Shown piece after piece: positions 14,001 to 26,391 of a stretch of DNA of 64,000 bases (its first letter is position 1; the number at the start of each line of letters is the position of its first letter). The DNA is taken from NCBI GenBank assembly GCA_021292165.1, contig JAHFWL010001011.1, positions 1 to 64,000 on the forward strand. The letters are read 5' to 3'. The notes beneath the pieces are model-generated. The model was not told the DNA's origin and searched no databases. It saw only the letters and a program-made list of their open reading frames with translations. Source of the DNA: Shinisaurus crocodilurus (lineage: Eukaryota; Chordata; Lepidosauria; Squamata; Shinisauridae). The position numbers were made by a program, and so were the translations under genes.

Positions 14001-17000
14001 GTCACCTCTTCAAATTCATTATCCCATACTGTCTTAAGCTGATCCTCTTGTTCTTTTGCTTTTTGAATCAATCTATATAAATCCCTTGTTATACCTCTTG
14101 TTGATGCATTACCTGGTAGGCCGTCTCTAACATGACCATCTTTTCAAAATTAGTTAAATCTCTCTCGTACTCAGTTTTCCTTTTCCATTTCTTCGACCAC
14201 TGTTCTAACTGTAGTAAATTTAACCACGATAATCTTCTTCTCCCAACAATTTCCATTATTTGATCTCTAGTCCCCATCTTTTCCACCCAATCGGTCAATC
14301 TAATAACCCTTTCTTCTCTTAGTTTACCCTCCAGCTCTAATCTTAAGTTTTCAGGAAAATCCTTAAGAGCTACCACCAGAATTAATGGAGATATCCCTGG
14401 TATAAATATGCTCTTCATAGTACCCCAAATCATTAACAAATTTCTTAGAAAAGGGTTGTCTATATTTTTTATCAATTTATTATTATTTTTTTGAAAAAAA
14501 ATATTCCCCAAAGTACTACGTAGTTCACATGTTTCTAACTCCAACCACATTATTTCTTTAGGACGTGCTATAATATCCACTATATGTCTTAATTGATTCG
14601 CTATATAATACCATTTTAAATTCGGCAAACCCAAACCCCCTACTTTTTGTGCTTTATACCATCTTGTTTTAGTAATCCTAGATTTTTTCCCTCCATTACA
14701 ATATGTATTAATAATTGATTGCCAATCTTTAAGTTCCTTATCTGATATCGCACTTGGTATCATCCGAAATAAAAAAATTATCTTTGGCAAAATCTTCATT
14801 TTAATCAAAGCAATTCTACCAAACCAGGAAAGTCCAATTTTTTTATACTCCTCTATTTTATTCTTTACCTCATTCTTTAATTTCCTATAATTCTGATCTC
14901 CCAGTTTATCTATATCTTTTGGAATTACAATTCCTAAATATTTAATTACATTATTAATCTTATAATTACTTTTTTTTTACACATTTCAATCTCTTCTCTT
15001 TTACTATAGTTAAACAACAAAAATTTAGATTTATCCCAATTAATCTGTAGCCCCGTTACTTCCCCAAACTCCTTTAAATGATTCTCCACTCTATCCATAT
15101 TTTCCATAGGGTTTTCGATTGTCAAAGAGTATCATCTGCAAAAAGATTTATTTTTATCTTCTCCCTAATCCCTATCCCGCCTATATTTCTATCTTCTCTA
15201 AATACATTTGCTAAAATCTCCATTATCAATGCAAACAAAATAGGCGAAAGGGGACATCCTTGTCTAGTTCCTCGACCTAGGTAAATTTGCTCTGTTAAAC
15301 CATCATTTACTACAACTGCTTAAACATTTTTTGAATACAATTGATTAACTACTCCTCTAAATCTTTCTCCAAACCCCATAATTTTAATTAAACTTTTTAA
15401 TGCTGGCCATTCCACGCAATCAAAGGCTTTAAAAATATCTAACGCTATTACCCCTGCTCTCAATTTATTTTTCTTTATTAAATATATTATATTTAAAACT
15501 CTTCTTGTTAAATCTGCCATTTGTCTTCCTTGCATAAAACCACATTGGTCTATCCCGACATATTTAGTAATAAACTTGTTCATCCTTCTCGCTAATATTG
15601 CTGTCATCAATTTTGCATCTTGATTTATTAAGGAAATGGGTCTATAGGAACCTGGCTCCGTTAAGTCCTTCTCTAGCTTCGGGATTAAAATAATCTTAGA
15701 TTGCTTCCATGAAGAGGGGATCTCTCCCCCCTCCAAAAAAATATCATTAAATCATATAGTACATTCTATCTCTATAATCTATAATTATTCATTATTCCAA
15801 AAATACAACATATCTTGACACGGCATACTCCCTTTCCCCTTATTTAACACAAATGCCAAAAATAAACCCCAAATATCCTTAAAATTGTTTTTCTTTAATT
15901 GTCCCCTTTTACATTTGATATTGCATGTTAACATATCATTTAAAGCCATATCCCAGACTTCTTTATACCAGTCAGTGATAGAGAAAACTTGCTGAACTTT
16001 CCATTTTCTTGCTATCATTAATCTACCTGCCGTTAACAAATTTACAATTAATTCTTTAACATTTTGAGGACCAGCCACCTTTTCAGTTATTGATAACAAT
16101 GCTAATTTAGGACAAACTTCGAAATCAATACCAACAATTTTATTTATTTATTTATTTATTTTATTTATTTATTATATTTATTATATTTATACCCCACCTT
16201 TTTTCCTGCAAGGAACCCAAGGCGGCTTACATAATCCTCCTCCTCATTTTATCCTCACAACAACCCTGTGAGGTAGGTTAGGCTGAGAGTCAGTGACTGG
16301 CCCAAAGTCACCCAGTGAGTGTCATGGCCGAGCGGGGACTAGAACTCAGATCTCCCGAGTCCCAGTCCAACACTCTAACCACTACGCCACACTGGCTATT
16401 GCTTCAAATATTGAAGCAATATTGATATTGCTTCAAAAATCATTTTCCAAAAATCCAATACATTTTTACAACTCCACCACATATGAGCATACATACCCAG
16501 CTCCTGACAACCTCTCCAACACATTGGAGAACATTTATTATCTATTTTGTTTTTCTCACCGGAGTCAGGTACCACCTCCAAATTAACTTATAGAAATTCT
16601 CTTTTATCTTTATTGACATATTTTTTAATATTCACCTATCCTATATCTTATTCCACTCTTCCTTTACTATTTCCTCTTCAAACTCTATATCCCAAACTAT
16701 CTTAAGATTTTCCACTTGCTGTTCTGATTTCTGCATCATTTTGTATATCATCTTTGTAATACCTCTAGCTGATACATTCCCTTCTATAAGTTCTCTAGAC
16801 ATAACCAACTGCTCAAATGCGGTGAATTCTCTTTCATGCTCCTGTCTCCTCTTCCATTTCTTTCCCCATTGAACTAATTGGATTAAATTTGACCACGAAA
16901 TTCTTCCTGGTCCAACCCTTTCAATAATTTGCTGCCTTGTCTCCATTTTTTCCAGCCAGTCCATTAATCTAATTACCTTTTTCTCTCTATAAATTCGTTC

Positions 17001-20000
17001 CAAATGTCTAACATTCTCTGGAAAGTCCTCCATTACCACCACTGGAGTAAGCGGTGGCGGAGGTGGGTTGTGTGAGAGTTAAACAACCTTGCATAACCCA
17101 TGGCCTGTTTTAGGGTCATGTGAGGGTTGTTTAAGCCTCAGTACAACCCACCCCGCCGGGCTCGGACAACATGACAAGCTGTGGTCATGGCTTGCATATT
17201 CAAAAGCCCACTGTGGCCTGTTGCAAAATAGGTCTGTGTGTACCTGTTGGGTTTTATGTTGGAGGATGGCTGTCCACCCTGTTCTAGAAGATCCGGTAAT
17301 CCAGAATTGTTTATGTTCATACACATAAGACCTTTACCTTGTACACAGTCTTGCTTCTGCGATCAGTGAGATCCAGTCTGATGGGAATATAATCAAGATT
17401 GGGCGAAGGAGGGTCCAAATGCTGGTATCGAAGGCCCATCAGGAGAAAATCCTCACAGCTCACTCTGATATTCTGAATGCTCTTCAGGCCTGAAATACAG
17501 CTCCCAGTCAGGCACATTTCACCTGCCCTATGGTCTAATGGCCCAAAAGAAATGATAGTGAAATATTTGTTTGAACAGAAATGTGGACAGAATACAGAAA
17601 CAAGTCACAGGGTGTTTCCAGAAGAGGCTTTTATCATGCAATCTCCCTGCCTTATTCCTGGAATTTTACAAGGTGACATCATCTTCCACTTCTAACCTTC
17701 CATGTTTTCCCACTGATGCTTCGGTCTTTTTTCTTTCCCCCATAAATCCATTAAGGGAGAAAGGATGGTATTGCTGCACAGAGTATTTTGATAGATAGCA
17801 CTAGGAGCCCTTTGTGTGGAAGCACCCACAGTGAGCTAAAAATAGCATGGAATTGAAATACCAACTAAAAGCAGTGGATCTTTTCTCCCTGTTGTGCTCT
17901 CTCACCTGAGGCCCTTTAAAAGTGACCTTCTGATTATGATCTCAAGCAAGAAGAATCTGCACAAGAGGTCTTATAACCCCTCAATCCACCAGAAATGGGT
18001 ACTGTAGAAGAAGTCGCTGCAGATCTCTCTGAAGAAGGGAAGGATGCGTTGCTGGATTCTGAACCCAGGGCTATCAATCCGGGCCTTTCCAGTGTGAAGT
18101 CTGAATCAACCTATTGAGCTCCCTAATGGAGTATGTTTAAACTTATCACTATGCCTTTCAAATTCACTCAAGTCCTGGGACTCTAGGGTTACTCTGGCCT
18201 TTACCAGTGCACTGTTGCTGTTACCTACAGAGCACTTGACATGGAACTCTCTCAGCTGCTATAGACTCTGGCACAGACCATGGTACCTGCTACACAGCCA
18301 GTGCTGACAGGCATTTTCTATTCAAATGTTGTGTGATGTTGGGTGTTATTGGCTCCCATTATGGGAGAAAGGCCGCCTTCTCCCACATCAAGTTACCCAA
18401 ACATAGCTGAGGCTTGTCTTTTGTTTTACTCTAGTGTAAGCATGTGTGGCCCCAATTTGGATTGGGACATGATGCTCCAGGAGGGGACAATTAAACCTTC
18501 CCCGCCCCCCCACACAGTTTGCTTCCTGAAATCCCTCCCATGGGGGGAGGGGCTAACAAGGTTAACAAAAGAAAAAAAGTCTCCATTGGCATCAATGTCG
18601 CGTCGGTGTTGCCTCAGCAACACACTGCGTGATTAGCGTAACATGTAGTTTGGCACTATGAACTTCCACTGAGGTTCTTCTCAGAGGGCCAGTTCATACG
18701 ACCCAGGCGGAGAGCGGGCGAGGCACCACGGGGCCGTCTGTGGGGTCCGGCGGGGCGCCGCAGACTACTTGTGCCCTGCACGCGTGGGCAGACCGCAGTG
18801 GAGCCAGCAGTCCCTGCACCGCAGCGTGGGCCTCCCAGCCCTAGGGGGCAACAGCTCGGGATGCCCAGTGGGGTCATTTGCCCCTACAGGCCGCAGTGCC
18901 CGGAGCTTTCTCATTGGTGGCTTTCCAGGGCTACTGCCTGGAAAGAGCAAGGAGGTTGTCATCATCTTCATCATGTCTCCTTCTCCTTCTGCTCCTCCTT
19001 CTTAAAAATACTTTTAATAACAAAAAAGCAAAAGCAAAAATGCCTCACTCAGCTTTCAGGCCCTCACCAGACAGCAGCACTGGAAAGCCACCAAGTCCTG
19101 GTTAAGTCCTCTAGGGGAGCTTTTCAGAAAGCTCAAGCAGTCGGAGAGGCTGCAAGGACAGAATGGGGGTGGGGGTAGAATGGCAAAATAAAGAGTACAC
19201 TCACTCCTCAGCCACCTCCTTACGGTAACGGAAGTACTGAAGCACTGCACCCTGAGAAATCTCTCAGAAATTCGCAAAATCCCAACAGAAAAGGCAGAAA
19301 AATGACTGCTACTTTGTCAGGGAAACTAAGAGGTTGCAAAAGGGCAGGTGGGGTTTCAGCACAGCACCACTTTGAACACAGGAAATGACGTTTTTACTTT
19401 GTTTTAATTGATATTTAAGTGTTATTTATTGATATTGTCATACATCTTATTGTTGGTGTTTTGCTTTAGTTTGCATTGTAAACTGCCCTGGGATAATTAT
19501 GAAAGGTGGAATGTAAATGCCTTAAATCAAGGGTGGGCAACTGCAGGGGAACACAGGAAGCTGCCTTATACCGAGTCACACCATTGGTCCATCTGGCCCA
19601 ACATCCTGGCTCCCGCTGGGAGCAATCACCAGGAGGTTTGGGGTGTGCTGTCATCAGTATGCGGATGACACACAGCTCTACCTCTCTTTCAAGTCCTCAC
19701 TGAGGTTGGCCGTTGAGACCCTGTCCAAGTGCCTGGAGGCAGTGGGTGGCTGGATGGGAGGGAATATGCTGAAGCTGAACCCCGACAAGACCGAGGTACT
19801 TCTGGTGGGGGACAAGGGGAGGCTAGGGGATGTTGACCTGGTGCTGAATGGGGTACATCTACCCCTGAAGGACCAGGTCCGCAGCTTGGGGGTCATTCTA
19901 GACTCCCAGCTGTCCTTGGAGGCTCAAGTGTCAGCTGTGAGCCAGGCAGTGCTGTATCAACTCCATCTGATATGGATGGAGTATCCATCTGATACTACCT

Positions 20001-23000
20001 TCCTAATCATCTGCTCCCATCAGTGGTTCATGCCTTGGTCTCCTCTCACCTAGACTACTGTAATGCGCTCTACATGGGGTTACCCTTGAAGACGGTTTGG
20101 AAGCTACAGCTGGTACAGAACGCGGCGGCTCACCTGGTTAAAGGCAGCCGCCAGCGGGATCACATCATGCCAGTGCTCAAGGAGCTGCACTGGCTACCAG
20201 TTGCTTGCCGAGCCGAATTCAAGGTGTTGGTTTTGACCTTTAAAACCCTATACGGCTCCAGTCCAGTCTATCTCAAAGAGCGTCTCCAGCAACACCAAGG
20301 AGGCCGCTCAACAAGATCTGCCAGTGCCACAGACGGCCTTCTCCTGGTCCCTTCAGCCAGAGCAGCTAGACTGGTGGGGACTAGAAAGAGGGCCTTTTCT
20401 GTGGCGGCCCCGGTACTGTGGAACTCTCTCCCGAGTGACCTTCGCCATACCCCCTCTCTGCTGAGCTTCTACCGCTTACTAAAAACTTGGCTGTTCAGGC
20501 GGGAATATGGGGTGGGCTAAGATTTTAAAGTTTTATACTCTTTTAAATGTATGTTATTCTGTTTTTATTTGATGTACATCGCCCAGGGTGGCCGGTTGCC
20601 GGCCAGATGGGCGATAAATAAATGTAAATAACAACAACAACAACAACAACAACAACACTGACTGGCAGCAGCTCTCCAGAGTTTCAGGCAGGAATTTTTC
20701 CGGCCTTACCTGGAGACACCAGGGATTGAACTTGAGACCTTCTGCATGCAAAGCAGGGGCTTTACCACTGAGCCACAGCCCCTCTCTTCTATAAGGCACT
20801 TCACATTCCCTGATGTGCTCGGGGGGGGGGGAGGAATCAGTGGCAAACCACTAAGGCACCCTAAAGCAGCCCAAGCTCACTTGTTTTGAAGCAAGATTTG
20901 GCCATTTTAAGCTTCTGTAGTGGTAAGCACCATGGAAGCCTAAAATGACCAAATGTCACTGGCAATGTTTTTGCTGCCTCTGCAAATTTCAGCAGCAGCG
21001 GGGGGGGGGGGGGGGAGGCAGTGAGGGCTGCATATGGCCCCTAGGCTGTGTGTTGCCCACCCCTGCCTTAAATAGATACATGAGAGAAGATAAAATAAGA
21101 TGGTGGTTATGGTGATGATGACAACAACAATGAAAATAACCACCGAGAGGTCTGGGTCTGCATGTTTGCCTACTTATTTTCCTGGAAAATGTCTCAGGGC
21201 ATGACAGAAAATAGCTGGTACCATCTGTACTTCAACCCACAGTGACCTGATTAAGGTTCTATATAACATCTTCACTAGATGCAGATAACAGTGATTATAA
21301 TAGGTACAAAGAAATGGAGTATGACATACTGGATGTGGGGGGGAAACTATGAGGTTGGTCTCCACGAGGTTCCTCTTCCTTAGCTTCTCCAGTAACAAGT
21401 TGACCATGGGCTGGTAGAAAAGTTTCTAGAGAGATCAGGCTCAAAGTGCACTCCAAGTTAATCTTCCTGTTATAGTCGAAAGTAATTATGTTCTTGTTAA
21501 TTACATTGGACAGGCCATGAAACTCAGGGACCTCCAAAGCACTGGAGCGCATCTTGATAATATTACAATCTGGTTCAAGTAACTTTACAAGAAGGGTGAC
21601 TATTTCTGTAAAAGTTTCAGTTTCTGTAAATCTGGAAAGGATAAGTTAAAAAAAAAACATAGACATGGTTTTGGGAGCAATTGTGAAACATCGATGTACA
21701 TGTTAAAATCCACAAAACATAATGAAAAGATATATTTTGATTGATCAGAAATAAAGTGCACAGGGCTAAGTGTAAAATAGCTGGACATGAAGATGTGTGT
21801 GTGAGGGGGGAGGGGGGAGAGATGAAATGGCAATGAAGCCAATGCTGCAGTTTTCCTATTTTCCTATATATTGCATTACCTACTTTTAAAACAAAGAAAT
21901 TAGGATGCTTTTGATTTCTGAAAATCATTCCCCATAGGTTGGTTTTGGGGTGGGCCACCACATACAGGCCTGTGGCTCATGCTGGCTCAGCTTGTCTGAG
22001 CATGGAAAGCTAAGCAGGGTCAGGCCTGGTTATTACTTGGATGGGAGACCCCTCCTCTAGTTTCCTGCATTGAGCAGGGGGTTGGACTCGACTCGATGGC
22101 CTTGTTAGGCCCCTTCCAACTCTATGATCTATGAAATCTTTTCCCATCAATGATCCTCAAGGAAGCTCATAACAACAAAATGCAAAACAATCAATAAAAA
22201 AAACAAAAACCATATAAAACAGCTGGCCAAATTACAAAATAAATTTAAATAGCAACAATTAAGCACAATGGTCAAAATTTTACAGCAACAGAGCTAATTT
22301 AGCTTGAAAGATTTCTTGAAAAGCAAAGTTTTGGCCGCTTGCTGAAAGGTGGCCACCAAGTTGGACATGCTGACCTTTTTTGCAGAGGTGTGTCCAGAAT
22401 ATTTTTCCTAGTGGGGCCCAAGAAATTCTGCTGTTTTGGGACAAAATGTGCATACCTGCACACAAGCACTCCTGGGGTTATATCCATTGGGTTGTATACA
22501 GTGCTAATCTAACTTATGTCCCATTCATTTCAATGGGTCGTCTACCCTAAGTAGGTCTAATATTGGATACAACTCCTGGATGCCTAATGTGGGCAAAGTT
22601 ACTTTACTTTTCACATTGTTATCAGTCACTTTTTATACTGACTAATATAACACAACTTTTGCGACTTGAATTTCCAATGGTATAAATGTTATTTTGGAAC
22701 GGCACATTCCCCCTCTCCCTGAAACTGCACATTTGGTGTCTGTTGGCACATTTTTAAAAAGCCCTGCAACACAGAGCCAATGAATGTAGACTTGTAGAAA
22801 CAGCACCCAACAAACCCCCTTGCTATTCAGAGTGGGGTAAGGCATCCCAGTAGATTCTTTTCATCTACAGTGCATGTGTTTATAAATCATGGCCTAAAAA
22901 TAAATTGTAAATTGTAAAATCAATAAAATCATCCATATGTGGCATTGGGCCCCATAGAGCAACATAACCATGCTCCAGTCAGAAAGCAGCAAATCACCTG

Positions 23001-23599
23001 CATGCAGAGCAGAACCCTCAAGGAAGTGAGTCAACCTACGGATGACAGGTCATGTGACACATATATAAAGGAATTACACATGTAGAAGATGACAGAGAAA
23101 ACATACATCCATTTTAGTGGCCGGGCACATAACACCAAAGCCTGAGAGGTGGCAATGCACACAGACTTCTCTTTCTCATGCACAGAGCTCATACAACCAG
23201 CCACAACACACACCCTAGCAAATGCTAGGGACCAAAATGGGGGATGCTGTTGTCGTGCCCTGCTGCTGCTTTTAAGCTTCTCAAAGGCCGCTGCTACAAA
23301 CAGATCGCTGGACTAGATGGAGACAAATGACTGAACCCAGTCATTTCCCCATTGCCAGCCAAGCCCCCCCCCCATCTCTTTCCTCCAGAATCATCAGCCA
23401 TATAGTACATACATACATACATACAGTGCTTTTTTTCTGGAGAAAAGGGTACCGGAACTCTTGGATTACATTTCCTCGGGAGTAGATGGCGATTAAATTG
23501 TAATGCAATTAATAGAAGAAAAGGTGCTGGAACTCAGTTCCGGTGAGTTCCACCAGAAAAAAGGCCCTGCATACATACATACATAATATAATATAAAAT

Positions 23600-23641
<42 letters not shown>

Positions 23642-26349
23642 ACTTTTCTCCCCTAAAAAGTAATAACCCAAACACGCATGCAGTTTATTCCAACAGAGAA
23701 AAACAACAAGAACACTGCACCCTGATAATATGTATTCAAAGTAAAAAAATAATAAAATTAGCATCTGTAACCATGTTGGAAAACCTGGCTGGTTCAGTGG
23801 CAGTGAAGATCAGAGCATTACTTGTGTGGCACTGAATTGCCATTACGTGCAAGTGGCTGATGAAAATTAACATTCTTCGTCTCAAATTATTTCACTTCAT
23901 GCATTTCACAGAACGCCCAGCAGCTTTACATGCAGGGCCGGCGCTACCGCTAGGCAGACCCAGGCGGCTGCCTAGGGCGCGTGGCGGAAGAGGGTGCAGA
24001 AATGCTGCGCTCCTTCCTCGCCGCCGGCGTGCTCCTGCCCTGCCTGGCCGCCTCGCTGACAAAGGCACCGGTCCGCAACCACCAGGTCTGTGCGGGGGCG
24101 GATTGCGGGCGCCAGGCGGGCTCGCGGTCACGCTCGGCTTTCCTCTGCGCCTGGAACTAGGCCGGGTCAGGAGCGCGCGTGGCGGCGGCGACCGGTAGGC
24201 AGCGGGGAAAGCGGCTGCTGGAGGAGGAGGCCGGCGGGGGGGCAGGGGGCGCTGGGCAAGCAGGCATTTCCCGGCTGCTTTGCTCCGGAGCCCTCCCCCC
24301 CGCACGAGGGGGGCCGCTAAATATAAGCCAGCCTAGGGCGCCAAACTGCCCTGCACCAGTCCTGTATACATGTGCCCAAATAAACATGTGATACATAGGC
24401 TTCAATGTAAACAAAATTAAGTACATCCCTTTAAATGCTGTTATGGTGCAATCCGCTGCGTGTTTACTTGGAAGAGGCAAGATGGACTAATTGAGCAACG
24501 ATTAGTGCAGTTAAACCCTGAAAAAGCTCTTGTACCTGTATAGAAGTGAAACTTCTGCCCACTGTGGCTTCTCCCATGACTGCAGCACTGTGTGACCTGT
24601 CTATCCCACGAGCAGGAAAAGCCAAAAGATACTGGGAGAGAGGGATGGGTTTCATAAATGGATGTGAACTATCTCACCCACTGGCAGTTCACTAGATGAA
24701 CTCCGTTACAGACTGGCAAAAAGGAAGCAGAAAAGGTTTTGTTCTTACTTAACGGAGCGTGCGTGGTGGACAATGGTGGAAGGGAGTGGAAGGGTGGGAG
24801 GTGGGTGAGAAGTTCCTTGCAGAAAGATGAACGCTTGGCTCCTACCTACAGAGGCAGGAAAGCAGGTGGCAGCTGCACACTGCTTTTGACTCACGGGTAG
24901 AATTTCATTTTGAAGGCAGTCATAAATTCATTTGTGAAACACAAACTTGTTCTTGAAGATGATTCTCTTGGCAGGTGTCAGGGTCAAGAGAAACCAGGCA
25001 GGGACCAGGCATCCCAATAGTGGCGATGGCAGATCATTTTTAAGCACACATTTGGATTATCCAGATCATTCACAGTCTGATCTGGCCATGGTCACACACA
25101 TGCCTTAGTTACATCCCGTTTGGACCAATGTAAGGAGCGCTATGTGGGGCTGCCTTCGAAAACTGTTCAGAAACTTCAGCAGGTCCAGAATGCTGCAGCC
25201 AGACCGTTGACTGGGGTTGGCTACAGGGAACACGTGACTCCCTTGTTACAACAGCTTCACTGGCTACCAGTCTGTTTCTGGGCAGAATCTGAAGTGTTCG
25301 TTATAACCTATAAGCCATATAGGGCTTGGGACCAGGCTACCTGAAAGACCGCCTTCTTCTGTATGAGCCTGCACAGTTCTTAAAATTTTCTTTAGAGACT
25401 GCCACCTTCAGAGGCACGTTTGGTGGTGATGTTAAAGAGGGCCTTCTTGGTGGCTGCTCCCTGGCTGTGGAACTCCCTGCTGAGGGAGGCTAGGTTCGCT
25501 CCCTCGCTGCTATCCTTCTGCCTGCAGGCAAAGATCACTTTATTCAAGCGGGCCTTTTGGTGTGTAAGTTGGATTGGAGGCTGTTTTTACTTTGTTACTG
25601 TTCTGTTTTGTTACTGTTTTACTTTGTTATTGTTGTGTAACTGGTACTTGTGTACAAAGCCCGAAACAACTTGGGACCAGGTTACCTGAGAGAGCGCCTC
25701 CTCCCATACCAACCTGCCCGGTCGCTGAGGTCATCGGATGGCATGCTCCTGGTGGTTCCTCATGGACCTTTGGCCCGATTGGAGTCCACCAGGAGAAGGG
25801 CCTTCAGTGTGGGGGCTCCATTTCTGTGGAACTCCCTGCCTCTGGAGGTCAGGCAGGCTCTGACATTGTGCTGCTTTCAGCGCCTGCTGAAGACCTGCTT
25901 GTTCCGGGAAGCCTTCTCTGCTCTCCAACCACCATTGTGATGTTATTTTGTTTTCAATGTATTGTGTTTGTTTCCTTTATGTGTGTGTGTTTTTTTTAAT
26001 CGTTCACCGCTCCAGAATCTACTTAGATCTACTTAGAACAACAAAGCAAGGAAGCAAACACACTCAGCAGTGGTGAGAAGTCATTGCAGCTGCCACTGCC
26101 TGCTTGCTCACTGGCTCTCTGCGTGTCAAGCAAGTAGAAATGAGGAGGAAAAGGAGCAGCCGCAGCTGGTGGCAGCAGCAGTGGGGGAATTGGCTGACTG
26201 AGTGAAGGGGACCCATGGAGGGCGTCTTGCCCAAGGACTCCCCAAGACCTGAAGCTGGCCCTGGCCCTGCCCCCCTGCAGTTACCTCAGCAGGCACCCAC
26301 CTCACTTCTTTGTCTGACCTCACCTCCGCTCCTTCACTCTCTGCAGCCA

Positions 26350-26391
<42 letters not shown>

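Larger units (their letters stand above)
13096..17059 (-). mobile_element. Outer L1 LINE (5'-truncated), split by another L1 and a SINE
   Basis: The 12-bp duplications gaggtgggttgt at 13084-13095 and 17060-17071 bound it. Its own sequence is the 3' end at 13096-13210 plus 15768-16140 and 16395-17059. Translated pieces include [20 protein letters not shown] (15785-16099), [20 protein letters not shown] (16396-16581) and [20 protein letters not shown] (16641-17042), all L1 ORF2 C-terminal sequence. It belongs to the same subfamily as the copy at 713-1340. Confidence 0.92.
19528..21065. mobile_element. hAT MITE hosting a SINE and an L2 LINE, 8-bp TSD
   Basis: The TSD ccttaaat is perfect at 19520-19527 and 21066-21073. 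The left end caagggtgggcaactgcag and right end gttgcccacccctg are inverted repeats. Most of its 1.5 kb is later insertion: a tRNA SINE split by an L2 LINE. Its own remaining sequence, about 20796-21065, includes two G-runs. Confidence 0.82.

Noticed and set aside
23860..24480. GC-rich overlapping ORFs that look like a CpG-island first exon
   Set aside because: Bounded by hAT ends with a near-perfect TSD; same family as 57122-57649.
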